Shown: positions 40,901 to 49,587 of the stretch, piece by piece | How the letters are laid out: each line of letters opens with the position of its first letter | Numbering within the stretch: position 1 is the first letter of the stretch | Notes under the pieces: model-generated | Database searches by the model: none | The model's input: only the letters and a program-made list of their open reading frames with translations | Told to the model about the DNA's origin: nothing | Program-made: the position numbers and the translations under genes | Assembly: GCF_001753165.1 (NCBI RefSeq) | Contig: NZ_CP017448.1 | Location: 2,669,183 to 2,733,182 of the forward strand | Source of the DNA: Acidihalobacter aeolianus | Lineage (GTDB): Bacteria > Pseudomonadota > Gammaproteobacteria > DSM-5130 > Acidihalobacteraceae | Length of the DNA stretch: 64,000 nt | Direction of reading: 5' to 3'

Positions 40901-42265
40901 CTAGGACGCTTCCGATTCCGACAGGGACGCCTCCAACGCATCCAGACAGCGCACGTCGAGCGCGCTACCGACTTGGCTTCGCATCATGCGCAAGGCCTCC
41001 GGCACCGGAATCGCATCCCGGTAGGGGCGTGCCGCAGTGATCGCGTCGAAGATGTCCGCGGTGGTGATGATGCGCGTCTCCAGGGCGATCTCGTCGGCCA
41101 TCAGCCCATAGGGATAGCCCTTGCCGTCGAGCCGTTCGTGGTGCGCACCGGCCACCTTGGCCAGTTCGCCGAACAGCCCGATGCGTTCGAGAATTTCCTC
41201 GGTGTAGCGGGCATGCGCTCGCATCAGCCGCCACTCGTCCGCATCCAGTGCACCGGGCTTGTCGAGCAGCCCGTTGCTGACGCCGAGCTTGCCGATATCG
41301 TGCAGCAATGCGCCGCGCCGCAGCCAGCGCAAGCGCTGAGGCGGCACTTCCAAACGGCGACCGATCCGCTCCGCGAAATCCGCCACGCGCGCACTGTGCC
41401 CGTAGGTGTAGGGGCTCTTTGCGTCGACCACCTGACCGAAGGCGGCCGCGATGCCGTCCAGACGATCCTCGTCTACCAGAATCACGGATTCCGCAGGTTC
41501 GAGATCGGCGACGCGCTGGGCGACACCCTCCTCCGCCAGCCCCTCCCAGAACCCGGGAAGACAGGAAACCCGCTCCAGGGCCTCGACCAAGCCTGGATCG
41601 AACCAGCGTTCGGCGCGACCGCGCACCTCGGCCAACGCGGCCTCTGCCCCACCGGCGAGATGGAACACGTCGACTACCTGGGCGAGCAAGGCAATGCGCG
41701 CCTGCAGAGGGATGGCCTCTCCGGCGAGACCGTACGGGCGCCCCTGTCCGTTCCAGTGTTCGTCCAACGCGCGGATGCCATCGGCAACCGCGGGGGAGAA
41801 CCCCAGCTGCAGCGCGATGTCGGCACCGCGTTCGCAGCGCGTGGCGACGAGCTCTGTGCTCAGCTCATCGCCGTGCCGCACCAGATCCAGCACGCGGTGA
41901 AAGCGCTCACGTAGAGCCTCGCCCGGCGCCGTGTGGGTCAGCACGAAACGCCCCAGCTGGAGCAGGCTTTGCGAATCGACGCGCTTGTAGTCCTGCTTGA
42001 TCAGACGATCATCGCCACCGTAAAGCTCCCACAGGCGGGCCGCGTTGCTGCTACAGCCGGCATCTTTGAGCAACAGGGTGTAGTAAAGGTCGGTGCGCGC
42101 GGCGGTGGGCAGGCCCAGCTCGGCGCCGAGGTGCATGCCGATCCAGCAGCAGCGCAGGCAATGGCCGGGCGCCTGCCCCTCGGTCATGTCGAGCGCATGG
42201 CTCAGCGCGCCGATGACCTCCGACAGACGCAGCCCCGCGTCCGCCGCTGCCGCCTTTTGGTCCAT
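40901..42265 (-). CDS. HD-GYP protein with a degenerate first HD domain
   Basis: A 454-aa protein with tandem HD-like halves. The N-terminal half (residues about 10-190) has LYYTLLLKDAGCSSNAARLW where metal-binding HD would be, so it looks inactive. The C-terminal half is a canonical HD-GYP phosphodiesterase: HSARVADFAERIGRR, LLHDIGKLGVSNGLLDKPG, HHERLDGKGYPYGL (GYP present) and TADIFDAITAARPYRD. The expected activity is c-di-GMP hydrolysis. An in-frame GTG lies 6 bases upstream of the ATG used. Confidence 0.9.
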   Translation of the reverse strand: MDQKAAAADAGLRLSEVIGALSHALDMTEGQAPGHCLRCCWIGMHLGAELGLPTAARTDLYYTLLLKDAGCSSNAARLWELYGGDDRLIKQDYKRVDSQSLLQLGRFVLTHTAPGEALRERFHRVLDLVRHGDELSTELVATRCERGADIALQLGFSPAVADGIRALDEHWNGQGRPYGLAGEAIPLQARIALLAQVVDVFHLAGGAEAALAEVRGRAERWFDPGLVEALERVSCLPGFWEGLAEEGVAQRVADLEPAESVILVDEDRLDGIAAAFGQVVDAKSPYTYGHSARVADFAERIGRRLEVPPQRLRWLRRGALLHDIGKLGVSNGLLDKPGALDADEWRLMRAHARYTEEILERIGLFGELAKVAGAHHERLDGKGYPYGLMADEIALETRIITTADIFDAITAARPYRDAIPVPEALRMMRSQVGSALDVRCLDALEASLSESEAS

Positions 42266-42279
42266 CCGCACGGAACCGG

Positions 42280-42882
42280 TCAGCTAGCCGCGTGCGAACG
42301 CAGGTGCCAGCCGCGTGTATCGTGGGTCAGCCGGCTCAGACAGGCATACGGCACCTTGGTGCGCATCATCGCCGCGAGCGACCCATCGAGGGCGTGCGCC
42401 AGCGCCACCCGGGCGACCCCGGCATGCGCAACCACCAGCACCGGTCCGGGTCCCTCAAGCGCATCCAGCGCCGCCGCCACGCGGGTACGGAAATTCGCCA
42501 ACGGCTCGGCTCCCGGCGGCATGCACGCGACCGGGTCGGCGTAGTAGGCGGCATAGCCGTCGGGGTCCGCGGCGGCGATCTCGTCGGGCGCGCGCCCCTC
42601 CCAGCTGCCCATGCCGATCTCGCGCAGGTCGTCCTCCACGCGCCACGGCAGTCCGTTTCGCGTAGCGAAGGCTTCGGCGAAATCGCGCGCGCGGCGCAAC
42701 GGCGAGGTGACCACGCTGCCCCAGACGCCGGTCTGGGACATGCTCGCGTTCATCTGCCGCCAGCCCGTCGCGCTCAGGGGATCGTCCGCCCCGCTGCCGC
42801 GAAAGCGTCGACCGCCCACAGGTTCTCCGTGGCGCAGGATTGCAATGTCGAGCTGCGGCTGGAAGGTGCTCAAGTCGCCCAC
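42280..42882 (-). CDS. Histidine phosphatase family protein (CobC-like)
   Basis: About 200 aa with the catalytic AILRHGEPVGG, the second motif TSPLRRARDFAEAFA, acidic-site DDLREIGMGSWEGRAPDEI and VVAHAGVARVALAHAL. The length and E-x-x-G-x-W-E-G block resemble alpha-ribazole phosphatases, but no cobalamin genes are adjacent. The start is uncertain: GTG 42882 or TTG 42873, both overlapping or touching the ampE stop at 42870. It sits between ampE and the HD-GYP gene on the same strand. Confidence 0.82.
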   Translation of the reverse strand: MGDLSTFQPQLDIAILRHGEPVGGRRFRGSGADDPLSATGWRQMNASMSQTGVWGSVVTSPLRRARDFAEAFATRNGLPWRVEDDLREIGMGSWEGRAPDEIAAADPDGYAAYYADPVACMPPGAEPLANFRTRVAAALDALEGPGPVLVVAHAGVARVALAHALDGSLAAMMRTKVPYACLSRLTHDTRGWHLRSHAAS

Positions 42883-43805
42883 CCGCCGAGCGTCAGCAGG
42901 GCGAGCGCAGCCATCCACACGATCAGGTTGCGCTGGATGTGATTGGTCACGGTGGCGAATACCGCGCTCAAGGTTGCCGCATCCGCCTCGTCGTCGAGCA
43001 GATCGTCCAGACGCACGGCACCCGCTCCGCTTTCGCTGAGCAGCAACCGGCTGCCCCGGCGTAGGCCGTCCTCGCTGCTCCAGAAGTGCTCGCGCAGTCC
43101 GACGAGGGCATGATCGAAGCTGCCCGTGATTGCATAGCCCAAGGCCGCGAGGCGCGCCGGCGCCCACTCCATCAGGCCCGCCAGACCGGCCGCGACCCTC
43201 GCCAGCCCCTCGTTGACCTCTCCGGATTCGGCGTCTTCCCCGACCTCTGCTTCGTCAGCCGGCGGGACGGCGTCGTGGGCGCGGGCGATGCTGTGCACCA
43301 GGCGATACAGCACGGCCGCCGCCGGCCCCATCAGGGCAAACCAGAAGATCACCGTGAACAGGCGGTCGTTGGATTCGGCAAACCCCGCAAGCGCGACCCG
43401 GCGTGCGCGCACGCCCGCATCGTCCGGCGGAACGTCGCCGAGCAGGCGCGCCGCCACCCGCCGTTGACGCGCCTCGTCGCCCACCGCGACCGCCTCGATG
43501 TAGTTGTTGATCTCCTCCTCCAAATCTTCGGGGCCAAGGCAATAGAGCAGGATCGCGACGCCGAAGATGATCCCCGGCAGACCGAGCAGCACCGCGGACA
43601 ACCAGCCGCCGAGCCAGCCGACCACCAGCACCGGGGGCAGTGCTAGCACCAGCAGTCGGAAACCGGGGTGGGTGAGCCCGATGCGGTCGAGCAACGCGCC
43701 GAAACGTCCGACGTAGGCGTCGAGCCGGCGCGGATTGCGGAAATCGCTCATGTAGCCGAGAAAGCGCTCCAGCACCAGGGCAAGGAGCAGGGTGATCAGC
43801 GTCAT
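42870..43805 (-). CDS. ampE: AmpE regulatory membrane protein
   Basis: Inner-membrane protein of the AmpE/CobD-like family, genetically linked to AmpD and beta-lactamase control in enterobacteria and pseudomonads. The 311-aa sequence starts MTLITLLLALVLERFLG, has four or so membrane segments (LLVLALPPVLVVGWLGGWLS, FTVIFWFALMGPAAAVLYRL and the C-terminal LIVWMAALALLTLGGWA) and the conserved WAPARLAALGYAITGSFDHA. It follows ampD with a 51-base gap. Confidence 0.9.
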   Translation of the reverse strand: MTLITLLLALVLERFLGYMSDFRNPRRLDAYVGRFGALLDRIGLTHPGFRLLVLALPPVLVVGWLGGWLSAVLLGLPGIIFGVAILLYCLGPEDLEEEINNYIEAVAVGDEARQRRVAARLLGDVPPDDAGVRARRVALAGFAESNDRLFTVIFWFALMGPAAAVLYRLVHSIARAHDAVPPADEAEVGEDAESGEVNEGLARVAAGLAGLMEWAPARLAALGYAITGSFDHALVGLREHFWSSEDGLRRGSRLLLSESGAGAVRLDDLLDDEADAATLSAVFATVTNHIQRNLIVWMAALALLTLGGWAT

Positions 43806-43856
43806 GGGGTCCCCTTTTCTGAGTGTTGCGCCACGGGCACGCGCAGTGTTACGGGA

Positions 43857-44426
43857 TTAACCGGCGCTTGCAAGCCGCTTGTCCAGCTCGCCGCGCAGCC
43901 GGGACCAGTCGAAGCTGGCGCCGGGATCGGTCTTGCGGCCCGGCGCGATGTCCGCGTGTCCCGTCAGCCGCTCGGCGGAAAGCGTGGGATAGGCCGCGAA
44001 CAGCGCGGCCAGCAGTTCGGCGAGCCTTTGGTACTGCACCGCCTCGTAGGGCAGGTCGTCGGTGCCCTCGAGTTCGATGCCGACCGAATAGTCGTTGCAG
44101 CGCTCGCGACCGTTCCAGCACGACTGCCCGGCATGCCAGGCACGGCGATGCCAGGGCACGTACTGGATCACCTGCCCGTCGCGCCGGATCAGGGCATGTG
44201 CCGAGACGCGCAGATCGGCGATCACGGCGAAATAGGGATGATGGCGCGCGGGCAGCCGATTGGTGAACAGGGCATCGATCCAGGGCCCGCCGAATTCGCC
44301 GGGAGGCAGGCTGATGTTGTGGATCACCACCAGTTCCGGCTGCGCCCCCTCGGGGCGTTCGTCCGCGTTCGGCGACGGATGTTGATCCGCGCCTTCGGTC
44401 CATCCGCTGACGGCATCGATTCTCAT
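43857..44426 (-). CDS. ampD: 1,6-anhydro-N-acetylmuramyl-L-alanine amidase AmpD
   Basis: Cytosolic zinc amidase that cleaves anhydro-muropeptides during wall recycling. From ATG 44426 it is 189 aa, with zinc ligands in VVIHNISLPPGEFGG and LTGHADIAPGRKTDPG, and the AmpD block RRAWHAGQSCWNGRERCNDY. It overlaps the thioredoxin-like gene by ATGA (44423-44426). With anmK at 2 kb, the window encodes two recycling enzymes. Confidence 0.95.
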   Translation of the reverse strand: MRIDAVSGWTEGADQHPSPNADERPEGAQPELVVIHNISLPPGEFGGPWIDALFTNRLPARHHPYFAVIADLRVSAHALIRRDGQVIQYVPWHRRAWHAGQSCWNGRERCNDYSVGIELEGTDDLPYEAVQYQRLAELLAALFAAYPTLSAERLTGHADIAPGRKTDPGASFDWSRLRGELDKRLASAG

Positions 44427-44764
44427 GGCGCCTCCTCCGGCGGCTGCGCGGCCAGCGCCGCGACCGCGCCTTCCACGCGCGCGGGCAACGGCTCGGCCTG
44501 CACCGCTGCGTGATAACGTCCGCCGCGGTACAGAAACAGCCCCGGCAGGTGGAACACCTCGAATTCGCGCGTCAACGCCAGATCCTCGCCCGCGTCCACC
44601 TCGAAGAAATGCCACTCCGGATGCCTCGGCCGCAATGTCGCGAGCGCCGCGCGCATGCTCCGGCAGGCACCGCAGCCGGAAGTGCTGAACAGCACCAGCG
44701 CCGTTCCGGGCGTATCGGCCAAACGATGATGAAAGTCGAACTGGGTCAGGCGCGTGAAATCCAT
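44423..44764 (-). CDS. Thioredoxin-like protein with CGAC active site
   Basis: A 113-aa thioredoxin fold (LVLFSTSGCGACRSMRAALA, FEVDAGEDLALTREFEVFHL, then the cis-Pro segment LPGLFLYRGG). The redox motif is CGAC rather than CGPC, which usually shifts the redox potential. There is no signal peptide, so it is cytosolic. A TATACT hexamer (44777-44772) ends 7 bases before the ATG with no Shine-Dalgarno, compatible with a leaderless message. It is coupled to ampD. Confidence 0.85.
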   Translation of the reverse strand: MDFTRLTQFDFHHRLADTPGTALVLFSTSGCGACRSMRAALATLRPRHPEWHFFEVDAGEDLALTREFEVFHLPGLFLYRGGRYHAAVQAEPLPARVEGAVAALAAQPPEEAP

Positions 44765-44895
44765 GCGCCATAGTATATAAGTTCCGTCTTGTATACGCTG
44801 CGGACATGTAGCGACTTGCCTGGCAACCAGGGCCACCGCAGAATCTCACGCTTCCGCGAAAGCCTCGATCGCCCCATCCCTGGAATACCGCACGT

Positions 44896-45603
44896 ATGTT
44901 CTACAACCTGGCCGGCCTGCTCAATGCCGCGATGGTGCTGCTCAGCCTGTTCGGCATCGCCGCGCAGATCCGCACCATCTGGCGGCGCAAGGCGGACCCC
45001 GCGCTTGGCGCACCGACCTCGCGCCTGTCGCTGAATCAGTTCGCATCGAGCTATCTGTCCTATTTCGCGGTCTTCGTCTACGGCTATTCGATCACCCCCT
45101 TCAATCCGTATCTCGTATGGTCGCGTCTCACTGCCCTGTGCCTGGTGCTGCTGATCCTCTACGAAATCTGGCACGACCGGCGCAGCCGCCCGGCCGCCGC
45201 AGTGCTGTGGATTGCCCTCGGCGGGCTCGCCCTGGGACTGCTCGGGCTGCTCTGTGGCGGCCGGCTAAGTGATGCCGGACGCCACATCTCCACCGCGCTG
45301 ATTCTGGCCAACGCCGTGATCCTGGCCCAGGGCGGCATCCACCAGATCCGCGTGATCCTGCAGGCGGGCGACGCCGGCGCGGTCAACCTGCGCATGAACC
45401 AGCTCGTCCTCGGCATGCACCTCTCCACCCTGCTGTTCGTGTTCGCCATGGGCCTGGGCACCGGCTGGCCGCTGATGATCCTGGCGCTCTCCGGCGGCTC
45501 GGTGAAGCTCGTGGTGCTGTACCTGTTCCGCTGGATCCGCGTCAGCGAGACCGCACGCAACCGTCGCCTCGCCGCCGCACCTCGCGCTACACTCAATCCA
45601 TGA
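44896..45603 (+). CDS. PQ-loop-like (SWEET-type) membrane protein
   Basis: A 235-aa protein with about seven hydrophobic segments. The segment GIAAQIRTIWRRKADPAL followed by SYLSYFAVFVYGYSITPFNP resembles the PQ-loop repeat, with the Gln kept and the Pro replaced by Ala. A second repeat may begin at ILANAVILAQGGIHQIRVIL. The likely role is small-solute transport, but no substrate can be named. It shares ATGA with the next gene (45600-45603). Confidence 0.65.
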   Translation: MFYNLAGLLNAAMVLLSLFGIAAQIRTIWRRKADPALGAPTSRLSLNQFASSYLSYFAVFVYGYSITPFNPYLVWSRLTALCLVLLILYEIWHDRRSRPAAAVLWIALGGLALGLLGLLCGGRLSDAGRHISTALILANAVILAQGGIHQIRVILQAGDAGAVNLRMNQLVLGMHLSTLLFVFAMGLGTGWPLMILALSGGSVKLVVLYLFRWIRVSETARNRRLAAAPRATLNP

Positions 45604-45950
45604 ACGCTCAGGAAAAACCCACCGTCGACCCGCTGCGCGACGCCCTCTACCGCGACGCGCACGCACAATTCCTCGCCCACCAGCGCCAGCCCGGCATCGC
45701 GCTGATGCTGAGTCTGGTCGCCACCGGCGCCGGGCAGTTCTACAACGGCGAACGTCTGCGCGGCCTCCTGCTCGCCGCCCTCTACCTGGTCGGAGCCGTC
45801 GCGACCGTGCAGTACGGCTGGCCGCTGTTTCTGTGGATTCCCTTCTGGATCTGGGGCATGGAGGACGCGCGCCGCGGGGCCCGCCGCGGCAACCGCGCCC
45901 TGCTCGACCGCCTCGCCGCCGACGTGGCCACGCACCAGCCCCACGCCTGA
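45600..45950 (+). CDS. Small TM2-like membrane protein
   Basis: A 116-aa protein with two or three hydrophobic segments. The motif GAGQFYNGERLRGLLLAALY matches the G-x-G-x-F-Y-x-G-x-x-x-x-G pattern of TM2-type domains, followed by YGWPLFLWIPFWIWGMEDAR. The function is unknown. It overlaps the upstream PQ-loop-like gene by four bases and is presumably co-translated with it. Confidence 0.7.
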   Translation: MNAQEKPTVDPLRDALYRDAHAQFLAHQRQPGIALMLSLVATGAGQFYNGERLRGLLLAALYLVGAVATVQYGWPLFLWIPFWIWGMEDARRGARRGNRALLDRLAADVATHQPHA

Positions 45951-45980
45951 TCGCCGAATGCGCCCGCATGGCCGCAGAGC

Positions 45981-46012
45981 TTGACCCTGTAGCTTACTTT
46001 AAGGTGTAAAGT
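45981..46012 (+). promoter_or_regulatory. MerR-type operator-promoter of the copper operon
   Basis: TTGACC (45981-45986) and a TAAAGT hexamer (46007-46012) are separated by an over-long 20-base spacer that contains an imperfect dyad, ACCCTGTAG ... CTTTAAGGT (45984-46005). Extended spacing with a central dyad is the hallmark of MerR-family activated promoters. It lies 31 bases before the regulator gene, so the operon is probably auto-regulated. Confidence 0.75.
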
Positions 46013-46042
46013 CTCTAACGTACCCGGATACGGAGAGACGCC

Positions 46043-46453
46043 ATGCGCGAGGACATCACCATCGGCACCCTGGCGAGTCGCGTCGGTCTGACCGCGGAGA
46101 CCCTGCGCTACTACGAACGCCTGGGTCTCATCGAACCGAGCCGACGTACCGCCGCCAACTATCGCCTCTACGGAGAGGATGCGGCGCGGCGCCTACGCTT
46201 CATCCGCCGCGCGCAGACCCTCGGCTTTTCGCTGGGCGAAATCGCACAGCTGCTGTCGCTGTACGCCTATCCCGAATCGGACATGGCCGAGGTCAAGCAG
46301 CTGGCGGAAACCAAGATCCGCGAGATCCAGACCCGCATCGACGACCTCGAGCGCATGAAACAGGGCCTGGAGGCCCTCTCGCAGCAATGCCCGGGGCACG
46401 GCTCCACCGCCGAATGCCCGATCCTGGCCGCCCTGACCGGGACGGAGGCCTGA
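46043..46453 (+). CDS. cueR: CueR-like MerR family metal regulator
   Basis: Copper-responsive activator, 136 aa. The N-terminal winged helix-turn-helix is canonical (IGTLASRVGLTAETLRYYER, GLIEPSRRTAANYRLY), followed by the dimer coiled coil. The C-terminal metal loop reads CPGHGSTAECPIL, very like the CueR Cys loop but with eight rather than seven residues between the cysteines. The copper assignment rests on that loop and the CopA/CopZ genes that follow 4 bases downstream. Confidence 0.85.
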   Translation: MREDITIGTLASRVGLTAETLRYYERLGLIEPSRRTAANYRLYGEDAARRLRFIRRAQTLGFSLGEIAQLLSLYAYPESDMAEVKQLAETKIREIQTRIDDLERMKQGLEALSQQCPGHGSTAECPILAALTGTEA

Positions 46454-46457
46454 TCCC

Positions 46458-48978
46458 ATGAACGCCGTTACCGCCCAGAACAACCACCGCACGCTGGAAA
46501 TCGACGTCGGCGGCATGACCTGTGCCTCCTGCAGTGCCCGCGTGGAACCGCGGGCTGCGCAAGCTGCCCGGCATCGACACCGCCACCGTCAATCTCGCCA
46601 CCGAACGCGCCGAGGTCGCATACGATCCGCAGCAGCTCAGCCCGGAACGCATCGCCCAGGCGATCACCGACATCAGCTATACCCCGCTCTTCGACGAGGC
46701 CGAACTCGCGGTCGAGGGCATGACCTGCGCCTCCTGTGTGGGCCGCGTCGAGCGTGCACTGCGCCGCGCGCCCGGCGTGCTGGAGGCGACCGTGAACCTC
46801 GCCACCGAACAGGCCCACGTACGTTTCCTGCCGGCGATGACCGATGCCGTCACGCTGGCCGCGGCAGTGGATTCGGCCGGCTATGCAGCCCACCCGCTGA
46901 CGCCGGGCGCCGCCCCCGACGAGGATGCGCATCAACAGGCGGTCCATGCCATGCGTCGGGACGTGATCGTGGCCGCGGTGCTGGCGCTTGCCGTGATGCT
47001 CCTCGCCATGGGTGCCGATCTGATGCCCTCGGTCCGCCATCTTCTCGCTGCGGCCAGCCCGTTCCCCGGTTTCTGGGTGTGGGTGCAGTTCGCGCTCGCC
47101 AGCGCGGTACTGTTCGGCCCCGGACGCCGCTTCTTCCGCCCCGGACTGATCGCCTACCGGCATCTTTCTCCGGACATGAATTCGCTGGTCGCCACCGGCA
47201 CCGGCGCGGCCTGGCTGTACAGTGCCCTGGTGCTGCTGCTCCCCGGCCTGTTCCCGGTCGATGCACGCCACGTCTACTTCGATTCCGCCGCCGTGGTGAT
47301 CGCCGCCGTACTGCTCGGCAAGTATCTCGAAACCCTCGCCAAGGGCCGCACCTCGGCAGCCATCCGCAAGCTGGCCGGCCTGCAGGTGAAGACCGTGCGA
47401 AGACTGGACGCGGACGGCCGCGCCGAGGACGTGCCGATCGCCCTGCTGCGCGTCGGCGACCGCCTTGAGGTACGCCCCGGCGAGCGCCTGCCGGTCGACG
47501 GCCGCGTCGCCGAGGGACGGGCCCACGTCGACGAATCCATGCTCACCGGCGAATCCCTGCCCACAACCAAGGGAACCGGCGACGAGGTGGTCGGCGGTAC
47601 CGTCGACCTCTACGGGCGCCTGGTGGTGGAGGCGACCTCGGTCGGCCGCGACACCGTGCTGTCGCAGATCATCTCGCTGGTCGAACGCGCGCAGACCGGC
47701 AAGCTGCCGATCCAGGGCGTGGCCGATCGCGTGGTACGCATCTTCAGCCCGGCGGTGATCGCGATTGCCGTCCTCGCCTTCGCCGCCTGGATGCTGTTCG
47801 TCGGCAATCTCAGCCTCGCCCTGGTGGCTGCCGTGGCGGTGCTGGTGGTCGCCTGCCCCTGCGCCATGGGACTCGCCACGCCGGCCGCCATCGTGGTCGG
47901 CACCGGCCGCGCCGCGGAGATGGGCGTGCTGTTCCGCAAGGGCGAGGCGCTGGAAGCGCTGTCCGGCGTGGACACCGTGCTGTTCGACAAGACCGGCACG
48001 CTCACCGCCGGCCGGCCGGGCGTGACCGAGATCGCCGCCGCCGACGAGGACGACCTGCTGCGTCTCGCCGCCGCCGTGGAAGGCGCCTCGGAGCACCCGC
48101 TCGGGCGCGCCGTCGTCGAGGCGGCCAAGGCCCGCGGCCTCGATCTGCCGACGACCGAGGGCTTCGAGGCGGTGGCCGGACATGGCGTGCTCGCGCACAT
48201 CGAAGATCAGACGGTACGCATCGGCGCAGCCCGCTTCATGCGCGAGGCCGGTAGCGCGATCGACGCAGCCCTGGGCGAACGCGCCGCCGCGCTGGAGGCC
48301 GCGGGCCGCAGCGTGGTTTTCGTCGCCCGCGAACAGCAACTGCTCGGCCTCATCGCCATCTCCGACCCGATCAAGGACGAGTCCGCCGCCGTGGTCGAAG
48401 CCCTCCGCCGGCACGGGCTACGCGTCGCGATGGTCACCGGCGATGCGCAACGCAGCGCGCAGGCGGTGGCCGCGCGGCTCGGCATCGAAGAGGTCCACGC
48501 CGAGGTGCTGCCGCAGGACAAGGCCGCCGTCGTGACCGCGCTGCAGCAATCCGGACACCGCGTCGCCTTCGTCGGCGACGGGATCAACGACGCCCCGGCG
48601 CTGGCCCAGGCCGACGTCGGCATCGCGCTGGCCTCGGGCACCGACATCGCCATGGAGGCGGCCGACGTCACCCTCACCCGCGGACATCTCGGCGGCGTGG
48701 TGACGGCCGTGCTCGCCGCCCGGCGCACCCTGGGCACCATTCGCGGCAACCTGTTCTGGGCCTTCGTCTACAACATCCTGCTGATCCCGGTCGCCGCCGG
48801 CGTAGCGGCGCCGCTCGGCATCCACCTCAACCCGATGCTCGCCGGCGTGGCCATGGGGCTGTCGTCGGTGTTCGTGCTCGGCAACAGCCTGCGGCTCAAG
48901 CGCCTGCGGGGATTCGAAGACGCCGCGCCGACCGGCGCGGATTCCGCCCCCGCAACGGCACGGCCCGCACACCCCTGA
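46458..48978 (+). pseudogene. copA: Copper P1B-type ATPase, frameshifted in the first metal-binding domain
   Basis: Heavy-metal exporter with two N-terminal HMA domains (GMTCASC at residues about 19-25 and again [16 protein letters not shown]), membrane CPC motif ([15 protein letters not shown]), phosphorylation site [13 protein letters not shown] motif ([11 protein letters not shown]) and hinge [20 protein letters not shown]. The ATG frame from 46458 is lost at a CC pair at 46548-46549; dropping one C gives a continuous 839-aa protein (ARVE followed by RGLRKLPG). Without that repair, translation could restart at GTG 46522 and still include the second HMA domain and the full transporter core. 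This may be a sequencing error or a real lesion. Confidence 0.88.
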
Positions 48979-49008
48979 AGTCCCATCGATCCCACAAGGA
49001 GACCTGAC

Positions 49009-49212
49009 ATGAACGACATCAAGCTCAAGATCACCGGCATGACCTGCAACCACTGCGTGCGTGCCGCCACCCAGGCGCTGGAATCCGTGCCCGGCGTCAC
49101 CAAGGCCGAGGTCACCCTCGAACCCGGCGAAGCGCTGGTGCATGGCGAAGCGCCGCTGGACGCCCTGATCGCGACCGTGGCCGAGGAAGGCTACACCGCC
49201 GAAAAGCTGTAA
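49009..49212 (+). CDS. copZ: CopZ-like copper chaperone
   Basis: A 67-aa heavy-metal-associated domain. The metal site is ITGMTCNHCVRAATQALESV, with the two Cys ligands, and the C-terminal EEGYTAEKL closes the ferredoxin-like fold. It should bind Cu(I) and pass it to the ATPase encoded 30 bases upstream. AGGAG precedes the ATG. Confidence 0.92.
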   Translation: MNDIKLKITGMTCNHCVRAATQALESVPGVTKAEVTLEPGEALVHGEAPLDALIATVAEEGYTAEKL

Positions 49213-49217
49213 GACCC

Positions 49218-49460
49218 ATGGAATCCGGCGTGCTGCTCTATACCAGCCCCGGCTGCCCGGACTGCGCCGCCGTGCGGCGCTATCTGCAGGCGCATGGCGT
49301 CGCGTTCGAGGAACGCGACGTCACCGCCCCGGGTATCGCGGACGAAGCCAAACAGCGCTACGGCGTACGCATCGCGCCGATCACGGTCATCGGTGGCAAG
49401 GCGCTTTACGGCACCTTCGCCGCCCAGAAGCCCGTGCTTGATCGTCATTTCCAGAACTAG
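49218..49460 (+). CDS. Glutaredoxin-like protein (CPDC)
   Basis: An 80-aa NrdH/Grx-type fold with active site LLYTSPGCPDCAAVRRYL, the glutathione/cis-Pro region APITVIGGKALYG and a short C-terminal helix. It sits 5 bases after copZ, so it belongs to the copper operon, where a thiol reductant could protect copper-binding thiols. That role is inferred from context. Confidence 0.87.
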   Translation: MESGVLLYTSPGCPDCAAVRRYLQAHGVAFEERDVTAPGIADEAKQRYGVRIAPITVIGGKALYGTFAAQKPVLDRHFQN

Positions 49461-49587
49461 ACAGCTTTATCGAGTTTATCGAGAAAATAAGGGATTCGAG
49501 GACTTTTATCGGGAATGTGGTCTGCTGCACATTTACGTTCATTTCTAAGACGTCTTCCTTATCATTCATGCGCTAAACTGATTAGCG

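Noticed and set aside
46468-48414. A 648-codon frame antisense to copA.
   Set aside because: Same GC-driven artefact; the sense strand carries all P-type ATPase motifs.
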